A stretch of 64,000 bases of DNA. It comes from Gymnopus androsaceus JB14. Its lineage: Eukaryota > Basidiomycota > Agaricomycetes > Agaricales > Omphalotaceae. Positions within the stretch are counted from its first letter, which is position 1. Each line of letters starts with the position of its first letter. The position numbers and the translations under genes were made by a program. Shown piece after piece: positions 1 through 9,640 of the stretch. The stretch is taken from contig ML769593.1 of the NCBI GenBank assembly GCA_009733575.1, forward strand, positions 1 to 64,000, in the 5' to 3' direction. The notes below the pieces were generated by a model. The model made no database searches, was not told the origin of the DNA, and was given only the letters and a program-made list of their open reading frames with translations.

Positions 1-1
1 C

Positions 2-415
2 TCAATCGACAATTCTGTTTCCAATCCCATCTCTACACCAGGCGAGTCTGAGCCCATCTCCGGGACTACTGACTCTACTCCTGAACCCACCCGAGTCGAG
101 TCCGCTCCCGAAACTACTCCTGAACCCACCCGAGTCGAGTCCACTCCCAAAACCACTCCTGCTACTATGAAGATTTCTAATCAGAAACGCCAGCGGAATC
201 CGGAAACGATTCAGGTCGCACAGGAGGATGTTGGACGTTCTACGAGAAGTAAAACAGCAAAAGTTGCAGAAGAAGAGGCAGCACGTCCTGCGAAGAGACA
301 GAGGAAGGCACCTGTGAATGGAGGCACTGCTCGAACAGGAACTAAACAGGCTCGGGGTGAACCTAAACAAGCTAGAGGGGCTAGGGGTGGAAATAGACGA
401 GGTGGGAAGAAGTAG
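2..415 (+). CDS. C-terminal tail of a probable KDZ-type transposase (5' end outside window)
   Basis: One frame is open from the first bases of the window to a TAG at 413-415. It reads as a Ser/Thr/Pro/Glu-rich stretch with the unit PEPTRVES occurring twice (about nt 79-143), then a strongly basic Lys/Arg/Gly tail of about 80 residues that would suit nuclear localisation or DNA binding. No catalytic domain is visible. I call it a KDZ tail only by analogy. The KDZ gene at the right end of the window also finishes in a basic, low-complexity tail and is also followed by a GTTTA-rich array. It could instead be the end of any disordered nuclear protein. Partial; the start is upstream. Confidence 0.4.
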   Translation, partial: SIDNSVSNPISTPGESEPISGTTDSTPEPTRVESAPETTPEPTRVESTPKTTPATMKISNQKRQRNPETIQVAQEDVGRSTRSKTAKVAEEEAARPAKRQRKAPVNGGTARTGTKQARGEPKQARGARGGNRRGGKK

Positions 416-420
416 TATGT

Positions 421-860
421 GTTTAGCAATGTGACGGTGAGCATTTTTAGTGATTTGCTTTGATTAGTGCTTAAAGCTGATGTTTAGAGTCCTGTTTAAT
501 CTCTGTTTAGAGCCTTGTTTAATCGGTGTGATTACTTATGTTTACCCTCTTGTTTAGTATGCCTCTCTCTCTCCTTTCTGTTTAGGTCTCATTTTTACGT
601 TGTTTGATATGCATACCTTTTTATTTACTTGTTTAGATATTGTCACATATGGCTGTTTTGAGTAGTGGTTTAATCTTTCAATGTGCAGAGTGTTTGATGT
701 TGTGTTTAGCATAGTGTTTAATGTACTAACAAGGTAACCTGTTTAATGGTTGCTCAAAGTAGGTGCATTGTTTCGTTTGATTACTATTATCATAGTTACA
801 TAGTGTTTAATATAATGTTTAGCTATGTTTAATGAAATGAGGCTTTACCTCAACTGTTTA
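421..860 (+). repeat. GTTTA-rich array in the 3' flank of the probable KDZ gene
   Basis: I count 17 occurrences of GTTTA in about 440 bases, all on the + strand, mostly as TGTTTAG or TGTTTAAT with irregular 10-40 base spacing. Chance expectation is below one. The array begins six bases after the upstream stop codon. The one-strand bias and irregular spacing argue against a CRISPR or a simple tandem repeat. Subterminal transposase-binding repeats are a reasonable guess. Confidence 0.6.
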
Positions 861-1033
861 GAGCAAAGTGAGCCGAATTCTCTCTGTCAACAGGCAATAT
901 AATTTGGGAAGTCCATAGTAACTTATAGCTTCCCATAGCAATTCATAGCAGTTCATAGTTCTATGGCTGCTATGGCTTGCTATAACAGCTATGGCAATTA
1001 TCCAGGTTTTGCTGATACAAGGATGATACTCAG

Positions 1034-2009
1034 ATGGCATCCCTCAATTTTAAAGAGGAGCTCATTGTTGACTTTGAGAAATCAGCAAAGCACTGGGATT
1101 TTTATGGTGTGATCCTTCAATCTGGGGACATTTTGTGAGTTTTTCCTTGATTTCTGCTTTATTGTTCTCTTTAACTGTATTTCAGTATTATGAGACCTGC
1201 TACACCTCATTATGTTATGACCCTGGAAGACTCACTATGTTTTGGCAGTCATTGCTACTCATCCCAAACACTTTCTCTGACATAGCTTGGGATTGTCCAT
1301 GCTTTGGCTACTGGTGATCTTTTCACCAACACTTCTCACCCCAATGCCTTGGAAGGCCTTGTGAGGATAATCCAGTGGTGGCATAGGTCAATTTTTGGGT
1401 CTGAAACTATCTTCCTCAATGCCCTTAGGAAGGCTGGGCCACAAGTCCAACAAAGTGGTGAGCATCTCAGTCATTTTATGCACCACTGATCAGCGAAAAG
1501 AAATTCATTATTCATATATAGGTTTGCATATCATTCCTCACAAGCCCAACTTCCATCTTCTGTCAGACCTGATTGGGTTTTTAAACTTAGCCAATCTGGT
1601 AACCCTTGAGCCTGTTCTAGATGCAAGATACTACAGTCTCAGTCAAGTGGAATTTATTCCTGATGACACAATGGAACTGTATGAGCAAGGAAAAGGTTGG
1701 GTGTCAAAGATCAAAGAGTGGCTATTTGAGCACTTTGAAATGCACATTGAGGGGGATAATGCTGATAATGGGCTCACTGATATTTCTCGTCTCAGGATAA
1801 TGAGCCAGGAATACTTGGTCCAACAAAGTGCAGCCTTGGTTGTGCATAAGTGGGAGGCGGCAAAGGCAAAGATTGGTGGTGAGGTTAAAGGGGTAACAGC
1901 TGCCAAGATCAAATCTGCTATTGAACACAATTTTGTTGGAGACGGCAATTTCCTTGAACAGTGGCCCAACTCAAAGCTAGATTTAAGTGACTGGGTGGTA
2001 TTGTGCTAA
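1034..2009 (+). pseudogene. JmjC/cupin-like hypothetical gene with an in-frame stop
   Basis: Exon 1 runs from an ATG at 1034 to about 1134, followed by a 51-base intron (GTGAGT..TTTCAG). Exon 2 gives RPATPHYVMTLEDSL then G-HCYSS, the pattern I associate with Agaricomycete JmjC-like proteins (PGTPH...T.ED....G.H). A TAG at 1283-1285 interrupts exon 2. The same frame then continues with HALATGDLFTNTSHP, which is also typical of that family. A second intron probably ends near 1522, and the last exon (DLIGFLNLANLVTLEPVLD onward) runs to TAA at 2009. JmjC proteins are Fe(II)/2-oxoglutarate enzymes; whether this copy ever bound iron is uncertain. The single stop suggests a recently lost gene. Confidence 0.55.
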
Positions 2010-2672
2010 AAATGTTTCAAGTCAGGACTTTTGTATTCTTTCCCAGAGCCACCTCAGGAGTGCCAGCTTGTGATGGTCCAGGTTGAAGGTTTCTAGTTAT
2101 GTTACCATATATTTACAAAGCTCCATGCATTTGTGATTTGTGAATAACAAGCTATGTTGTGCAATGTGCAGCTTCTGTCTCAAGGGAACTACAAAATTTT
2201 AGTGCGCTTTGATTACATAATCACCAGGAAACTATGTATCATGTAATCATATAAGTAGACTTGAGATAGAGGACCTTGATGATAGTACTTCATGTACAGA
2301 TTCTCAGACAGCTTCAAGTAACTATATGCTGGCAAACTGTATCTTTAGTCACCCAAATGCAAGATAAAGTGGTATGCTCCAGTCTAACTCCTATGAGATA
2401 CTGGCAGCCACTGGGCTAACATTGTACTACTAGTAATTTGGTTAATTGAAATTTGTTCTCCATAAACGAGTTCTTATCAAATTCCCCTTCAGGAGACTCT
2501 AGATTGGGTCATTAAATAAATAATAGTTCCAATACTGTATATGCTGTTATTTGATTTTTTTCAAGAAGCCCATATCTGTATACAGTAATGAAATTGGTCT
2601 AACATTGACATGGGTAGAATAGTTAATAAAAGGTCCAAAGCTTGAGCCCACAATGATTTTCTGTCTTGCATG
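2010..2672. other. intergenic, no gene recognised
   Basis: AT-rich sequence between two convergent broken genes. I see no convincing reading frame, RNA gene or inverted repeat here. Confidence 0.5.
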
Positions 2673-4255
2673 TCACGGGAGGAGTATGCTGGCATTTGAA
2701 TTTTGTAGCAAAGCATCAGTGAAAATCTCGAGCTGTTCCTCTGTTTCAAAGGGACACTCAAATGCAGGGTTCTCTACCAATGACAAATGAGGAGGTTGTT
2801 GTGAGCTATATGGTGTAAGGCTCTCCAGCTCATCTGGGTTATGCTCATTATGGTGATGAAGCAAAACAGGATCAGCCATGTCTTGCCAATCCACACCATA
2901 AGTCATGATATTTTCAATCTCCTCTTCCAAACGTTGGAAAGTACCGGATGCATCAACAACACCTTCTGGGCCTCTGAGACCCTCTTGAAGTACCCCAAAG
3001 AAGTACATGTCCCTTGGAGACTGCTCCCTCTCTTTACCATCAAAGGAGATTTTATGGTGATTCCAAGCTTCTGCCCACTCCAGTGCATCTTGATCTATAG
3101 CAGGAAGGAACAGGAAATGAAGAAGCCATATATGGACATCACTTTCTGAATGAAGGCCTCCTTCTGCTTCCAGATCAAAGAAGAAATTGTACCATTTGGT
3201 ACCAAAACCCTGGGTAACATCTCACCAAAGGTGCTCAATTCTAACATTGTGAACACTCCTGCATAAATTTTGAGGGTCAAATGTAAGACAGAATTTCAAA
3301 AATAAAAATACACCTTCCCCAGATATAAGAGCCTCTTTCTGGACCATAGTCCTCCTCCATGTAGCGGGCCACCCCCAGGTTCTCAACACCATGAGCACCG
3401 TGTACAATGGGCCTTGACGTAAGATGAGCAGGAGCACCAGTAACATGTTCATATGATAACCAAATGTGACTATGGGGAACAGTGTGCCCAAGATGCTGGA
3501 GATGGCCAGCTATCTTTTGGCGTCCAAATGCAGGAAAAACCTCCAAGATGTGCTGAACTATAGTGCCCAGCTCATCACCACTGATCAGAGAGAGTTGACA
3601 TAGGAGAAGTAGAAGACTGATAAAACCGAAGTAGTTCTCCAGTATCAGGGTCTTCATATGTGACACAAACAGGTGGAGAGGGTTCTGCTAGGCCATTTTC
3701 CAGAGTCCTTCGATGTATAGTGCGGGAGGAACATCCAAAAATAGGAGCAAGATGTGTTGGACCATGATACTGTAGACTTGCTTCCAAGATAGTGGGATCA
3801 ATATGTTTTCTAGGGCATCCACGTCTTCCAGTATGAATGGTCTCAACTGCAGAGATTGGAGCATGCTCCACAATGTCCTCTGAACATGTAATTGCATCTG
3901 CAAGTGCTACAAGCATGGTCTGAACACCAGTATGAATAATGGTATATTCCTCTGGTTCAAATAGACTTTCATGCTATTCAAAACTGGCATTAGATAGGAG
4001 CTGATAGACAGGGGACTCCATACACACCTGGGTAACAGAACCCAAGAATTCATCTGCAGATGCTTGCTGCCTCTTTATTTGAGAAAGATCTCCTGCCTGG
4101 ATTCTGAGGGCCTGTGTAACTTGATCACCTAGCTCCCTATAAGCTGTGCGTATAGTTTGAATTTGGAGATTAGGTGCTGGTTGTGATGAATTGGTGAAGG
4201 AAGAAAAAAATACAAGGATAAATGGAAGCACTTTGCACAGAATGAAGAGTGTCAT
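2673..4255 (-). pseudogene. integrase-core-domain transposon protein, internally deleted
   Basis: The order on the minus strand is an N-terminal helical region (QIQTIRTAYRELGDQV), a helix-turn-helix-like block (GRRGCPRKHIDPTILEA ... PIFGCSSRTIHRR), DELGTIVQHILEVFPAFGR, a remnant integrase core, an intron at about 3254-3312, then RIEHLW and a long C-terminal domain (EWAEAWNHHK, PRDMYFFGVL). This matches an Agaricomycete family annotated as integrase-core proteins. Breaks: TAG at 3974-3976, a one-base frame change near 3590, and TGA at 3222-3224 directly after HLW. The stretch that normally carries the first catalytic Asp and the strand after it is missing between SYEHVTGAPA and the VHGAHGVEN motif. 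VHGAHGVEN stands where homologues have a GD.G.EN motif, so the second Asp is also lost. Clearly non-functional. Confidence 0.7.
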
Positions 4256-5307
4256 TGTGCAAGAAATCCCGAAAAGGAAATTGCAGTTTTACCAACATGA
4301 CAGTCACATGTACAAAAGGGTACCAAAGGAGAAATTCAAAAATGGATGGAAAGAACTTTCAAAATGAGTTCCAAAGATTGTAATGTATTGTCCAAAACTC
4401 TAACTCATGAGTGCAAACTTTCATAATAACAATCACAATTGTGATCATGACATGCATTTGAGACACTTATTTGGAGTGTGATCATGGTCAAGGAGAAAGT
4501 TATGGACCTATGCAAACTTTGGTTTTTTGATCATGATCACAACCTAAAGAGTAACTATTGATAGTAAACACACCCCAAAGTTTAATTTTTTAAATAATAA
4601 CTCTAAATTGATTTTTGTCCAATAAGGCCCCTCAAAGAAAGCCTGAAATAAAAAAAATTCAGTCCACCTTGAAACCATTGTTTTCAGAATTAGCTGACAA
4701 TTGTCATTCAGAAACCTGCGTAAAATATATAATTCAGAAGGTCTGAATTTAATTCCTTTGTAAGTCTATTGAAATATTTATTTTATATACTTGTCTGAAA
4801 AAGTGCATTTTGCTTATGTATTGAATCACATCATTTCCCACAATGCTTCAGTTGGCTAAATCATAATTATTGGCAGTGTGTTAAAAATCAGTGTTCTTTC
4901 CTTCCCACCTTTTTATTTATTTATATATTGTTTGCTTTCCCTCTCCCATCCCTCACCCACCTTCTCACTTCACCTTCAATCTGTGTTTCTGCTGTATCTT
5001 CTAATCCTCTTTTGTCTCTTTTTTCAACTTGCAATCATTCACAACTCTTTTATTTTCAATGGATAAACCTAAATGGCCATTGTGGTGCATATTTTTTGGT
5101 TCTATTTAATTCCCTGATAACATTTTCTTCCCTTTTTTTGGATGGGGCTGCAAGTTTTTGTGAAAGACTTGGTATGTTTCATCTTAATGTTAGTACTATG
5201 TGAGTACCAGTAGCTCTGAGTTATTAGTACTTACATTAGGACTCAAAACTCCAAGCTATCAGTACTAACATCAGTACAAGTAACTCTAAGTGATTAGTAC
5301 TTACATT
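4256..5307. other. intergenic AT-rich DNA with a short repeated motif
   Basis: No gene is supported. At 5170-5310 the sequence TTAGTACTTACATTA occurs twice in direct orientation (about 5223 and 5295), among other copies of AGTAC(T) and AGTACTAACAT. This may be the edge of a short inverted-repeat element next to the transposase that follows. Confidence 0.4.
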
Positions 5308-6537
5308 ATGCTCGGAAAATACATTTGTTTGAAGGATGTGGTTGATTATATCAACCGTCGGGATGTCAAGCAGAGGTATGGGCTTAAGAAAGGAATCTCG
5401 GAGAAGACTGCACAGAAGTGGATGAAGCACATGGGGTATTGTTGGAAGAAGACACCGAAAGGTCAATATATCAATGGGCATGAACAATATGATGTTGTCT
5501 ATTACCGCCAGACCGAGTTTCTTCCTGCTATGAGTGCACTTGAGCATTGTACATGCTCATGGATCCTCACCCATCTCGATCAGCTTGGTCCTCTTCCTCA
5601 AAATCGTATTATTGTTGTATGGTTTCACAATGAGTCTATGTTTTACGCTAACAACAGACGGAATCTTATCTGGTGTGATCCGAACCTTAAAGCCACACCC
5701 CAACCCAAAGGAGAAGGTCCTCCGCTCATGGCTGCTGACTTTGTCCCGCAAGACTATGGCTGGCTTTGCTCTCATGATGGAAAAAGGAGTGCCCAGGTGT
5801 TATTCAAAGCAGGAAAGGGTCGCAAGGGATATTTTACAAACAAGAACATTCTTGCTCATGCAAAAATTGCCATGGACATTCTCGAAACCAACTATCCTGA
5901 TGAAGAACACATTTTTGTCTTTGATAATGCCACAACACACCGTAAACAAGCTGATAATGCCCTCTCTGCATGTTGCATGCCCAAGTCATCATCTAGTCTT
6001 GATTGGCCCAATTTTGGATGCTCAGTTGATAGTGTCAATGCTGATGGACATCCTTTTCTAGAGACCAAACAGGTAAAGAAGCGGAAGAAGAAGACTGGCA
6101 ATTCTTCTGAGGCAGTATCCTCCACTCCCAAAACCAAGCAGGTCAGGAAGCAAGACTGGATCCCAATGCGTGATACAGTCATTCCTGGCACTGACACTGT
6201 TCAGCATCTTTATTTTCCTCACAATCATCCATCATTGCCAGGCCAGTTCAAGGGAATGGCAGTGCTGCTAGAGGAGCAATGGTTTGTTGCTGAGGCAAAG
6301 TTGCATGCCAAGTGTGCTTTGGACTCAGTTCTGCTTAAAACAATGCACTGGTGAGTTCAGTTTATCATGACTTCATGTTTTTGTGGATCTCACGTCTCTC
6401 TAGATTTGCTCAACGTGCTTGGAAGTTCATTAATGCTTATTGTTGCAGTTTGACTGGTCCGCAGGCAGCTTGGGCAGCCAAGAAGTACAAATGGCACCAC
6501 CAACTTCCAGACTCTATTCTCGACAAACTTGAATGAT
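5308..6537 (+). pseudogene. DDE transposase with D-to-N change and lost catalytic C-terminus
   Basis: From the ATG at 5308 the frame encodes 348 residues. A helix-turn-helix-like start (SEKTAQKWMKHMGYCWKK) is followed by PKGQYINGHE, then WFHNES (residues 105-110), GYFTNKNIL and FVFDNATTH (second Asp at residue 206). In the family the first motif is FHDES, so the first catalytic residue is Asn here (residue 108). After KLHAKC the frame diverges to a TGA at 6352-6354. At 6404-6537 a separate remnant reads RFAQRAWKFINAY ... LTGPQAAWAAKKYK ... LPDSILDKLE, the usual family C-terminus. The block between them, which carries the catalytic Glu, has been deleted. Splicing the obvious intron (6351-6403) would create a stop. 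Inactive transposase. Confidence 0.75.
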
Positions 6538-6898
6538 ATCATTGTCTTGACTAATTATTGCTTATTCTTTGCTTATCTGCTTTTAAAACTCTCTCAATGC
6601 TCTCCTTTGTTCTGTTGCTGCAATGTTCTTTGCCATACAAGAATGTATCATGAACTCACTGTTGCGACCTTATTGCTTGTGTAGTCTAGATTATTATGTG
6701 TAGTTCAATTGATACACTCAATTAAACAAATTTCATGATGCATGAATAGATATTGACATCGAGAACCAACCGAAATGGTCTACTTTTGGTTGACTTTTAT
6801 AGTGTTTTGTTTTGCGGAACTTTTATAGGCCACAAATACTGACAAAAATTATATCAAAATGTAGCTAAACGACATATAATTAAACACCAAATAGGAAT
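6538..6898. other. intergenic, nothing recognised
   Basis: AT-rich sequence between the transposase remnant and the 3' end of the split minus-strand gene. No gene or repeat is supported. Confidence 0.5.
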
Positions 6899-7136
6899 TT
6901 AGCTTGTTCGTACTGTGAGCAAAGATATGAGGTGTTCTTTAGGAGGAGGAGCAAGAAAGCCATCGTCACATTGTGACCACATGGTGCCTGCCAGATCAGC
7001 CTCAGTCAATGGGAGCTCAGTGAAGTACACTGACATTTGGTGTCCATCATAAGTCCCATCAACATAGTAGTGCTTGATCTGCTACTCTTCCACCTCCTTG
7101 GTGGGCTGGATAGCAGTGTACTGGGGTTGGGCAGGT
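6899..7136 (-). pseudogene. C-terminal fragment of an unrecognised gene split by a 14-kb insertion
   Basis: On the minus strand this piece reads QPQYTAIQPTKEVEE, a TAG (7082-7084), then QIKHYYVDGTYDGHQMS ... YFTELPLTEADLAG ... and stops at TAA (6899-6901). It continues in frame from the fragment ending at 21377: removing the insertion and one GGCAGGT duplication restores a continuous HQRKLPAQPQYTA. The protein family is not known to me. The TAG corresponds to a Gln codon after one C-to-T change. That cannot be tested without a homologue. Confidence 0.65.
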
Positions 7137-7384
7137 CAGCTGATTCCACTAAGCCTTTGCCAAATATCCTGATAAGTGTCGGGAAACGTTTTGAAAAATA
7201 TCCTGGTAAAAATAAATCAGTGTTTTCTGGCCATTGAGTGGTAGCTGTGCAAAGTTATGATGCTGATCCTAACCCTAATCCTACTCCTAACCTGGTAATA
7301 GGAGGGGCAAGCCCCTGCACTCCCATTTTTATCCTTAATCCCTAACCTATGCAAACCCAAGGTTTGGCAATGTTTTTTCAGGTA

Positions 7385-7653
7385 TGTCGCATTTAGGATA
7401 TCATATCTTATCTTATTTTACATGTGACTTCCCACATATTGTAGCTAGTTTGCTTGCCTTGCTCCTCAGCCGTTTACCACAATCTGGTCACTGAGGAGTA
7501 AGTCATTTCTCACCTTTCTACATCACATTGTACTTACAGATTATAGTTTCCATTTGTGATATTCTTTCTTTAGGTACAAATATAGCTGTTTACCACAATC
7601 TGGTCGCTGAGGATTTACATTTGTGATATTCTTTCTTTAGTCGGGATCTGACA
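7385..7653 (+). repeat. Copia 5' LTR with internal 67-bp duplication
   Basis: The 269-bp LTR matches the 202-bp 3' LTR except for an extra 67 bases at 7574-7640. The extra block repeats GTTTACCACAATCTGGTC and TTTGTGATATTCTTTCTTTAG from within the LTR, a partial internal tandem duplication. The 5-bp duplication AGGTA lies directly outside. Confidence 0.9.
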
Positions 7654-7664
7654 GGTTATGGGCC
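7654..7664 (+). promoter_or_regulatory. Copia primer-binding site (half-tRNA iMet type)
   Basis: GGTTATGGGCC follows the 5' LTR without a gap. It is complementary to the anticodon region (CAT within GGGCCCATAACC) of initiator tRNA-Met, the same site used by Drosophila copia, which is primed by a half-tRNA fragment rather than by a tRNA 3' end. Confidence 0.75.
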
Positions 7665-7802
7665 TTCCTTGATTCAATTTTCTCGACTAGAGAGGATATT
7701 GCCCAGATTAAATTGGCTCAAATTCTTCAATTCTTTGGTTTCTATGCATCTTCTTGATTCTTTGTCTCTGGTTTTGAGTGGCTTAACCGCGTCGATTCAT
7801 CC

Positions 7803-8928
7803 ATGGATGCATATCATGGTGGATCTGACATCCGTATTGGGTGCGATGCCTCTGGTCCGGGGTAGCGGTGGTCATTATTACTGTCAATGTGTGCATGCCC
7901 ACAATCTTTGCTACACAATGGAGTGTGTCGACAACCCATTTGACCCTCAGGTCCAACACCAACTTCCCACTCTGATTACAAACCACATTCCTCATCCTCC
8001 ACCTGCAGGATTTCCTCCCTCTGCTAGCCAGGGGCAGGCCCTGCCCAGTCATTCTTCCTTGCAATTCCCATTTGAGCACACAAATTTTACTTCCACGGAC
8101 TTTTACAATACTCTCAGTTTTATTCCTGGTAGAAACAACCCATTTGTCTCAACCATCTCAATTGCATATGTCTTTTGCTCCATATAATAATACCTTACCA
8201 ACCTTTCATTCCCAAAGTGTTAACACATTTTCTTCCCCTCATAATTTGCATCATGAGCCAAATAACATCCCTTTACATTATAACATGTATCCTACTGTAT
8301 TGCATGTACCCTCCATGAATCCATCCATGAATCCTTTTCCTATCCACTCTCCTCATGTTCAAATACCGCAACAGCAATATGTACAACATGTCCACTGCCC
8401 AGTACCTACATCCCTTTTCACTCCTGCAGTACCTACAACTTCTCATACCAACAGGATTGCAAACTGGGTTTTGTGCTGCTTCAGCGATGGACATAGACAT
8501 GAACTCTTCTGGCCATGGATCTCACAATCCTTCTCCACTTGCTCCTCCTCCACTTCCACCATGCCCACCCAGTCTTACTGCTGCTTCATCATTCAATGGT
8601 GGATGGGAAGTCCCTCCACAACGTATTGCGTTCACTCCTGACGCTGAACCTACATCCCCTACATTGGATGTGTCTACAACCACATCAATCATGCTAGCAG
8701 GCCTCCTAGCTGCTATCAAAGACACTCTGCTACTCAAGGATGAGAATCATTTGCACAGCGGGACCAGGTGATTGATTAATCATATCATCACCTCTATGCC
8801 CATGGAAGCAACACAGAGAACAATATGGAATATTCCTTCCTATTGACTGGTGGCTTCGTTGAACTCTACACCGCAGGAGATCCGGGTAATAGAAGCTTGG
8901 GATAGTCAGGATGCTGTGATGGTCCAGG
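7803..8928 (+). pseudogene. Copia gag, N-terminal part (degraded)
   Basis: Degraded coding sequence starts at ATG 7803 (MDAYHGGSDIRIG), soon hits stops, and is followed by Pro/His/Ser-rich stretches in shifting frames (for example 8190-8460 and 8490-8771). The last portion, EAWDSQDAVMVQ, ends at the Gypsy insertion point. Removing the Gypsy element with one CAGG copy joins it to ITNRLSKEACGILPP downstream in frame, so it belongs to the same gag. Several frame breaks; non-functional. Confidence 0.65.
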
Positions 8929-9242
8929 TGTCGCGCTTCATACGTGTATGCACGCGTATGACTTCGCGACAAGGCCCTTGTACCATAGATACAAGGCCCA
9001 ACATACTTACCAGCTATCGGTGCTCTCGGACACGTTCCGTTCCTTGTTACTTACCGCACAACCATTCAGTTAGACTGTAGACACATAGGGGATCCGGTAT
9101 GTAGAAAACGAGCATCGATTCGAGATAGAAAGTAGATACAACTTTCCCTACACAATATACCTTCTTTAACCTGCAAACAAACCTGATTAACCCTCTCGAA
9201 CCCGAAGCACATTCACGTCTACGCATGCGAGCAAGCTTTACA
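8929..9242 (+). repeat. Gypsy 5' LTR
   Basis: 314 bp, TG...CA ends, same length as the 3' LTR. It begins with a short palindromic tract (CATACGTGTATGCACGCGTATG) and an ACAAGGCCCTTGT palindrome at about 8970, features shared with the 3' LTR. Confidence 0.92.
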
Positions 9243-9640
9243 ACTGGAGCCCACCGCGAGGGGGTAATCCAGTTTTGTTTGCAAAAACACCCCGTTAATC
9301 CAAAACGCCTTGACCGCGTCGAGAAGGCTTGCGATCGGGTCGTCTCTCACCCGAAACCCAAGAACTCCTCACTGGAATCCAGTCCGCAGAGTTAACCTTT
9401 GCAACATCAGATCTTTTTGAAGCGGTTCCCGACAACGAGGCTACTCACAATAGTTTATCGCTATTGGAACCAGAAACACCTCCTAGTCCCCTTACTCCCA
9501 CTCCTCCAGATACTCCCTCAACACCCAGCTCCTAGTCCCGGAGCTAGTCCATATAACGGGCCGAGTCCATGGTCTGCTCACATACCAAATCCCAATCCAG
9601 TTCCCACTCCAGCTCCAAATCCGACTCCTGCTTCACTCCA

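Noticed and set aside
421..860. Possible CRISPR-like or tandem repeat array
   Set aside because: Unit is only 5-7 bases with irregular spacing and no constant repeat-spacer structure; the organism is eukaryotic.
8072..8771. Independent host genes in the Pro/His/Ser-rich open frames
   Set aside because: They lie between the Copia primer site and its gag continuation and are low-complexity; better explained as degraded gag.
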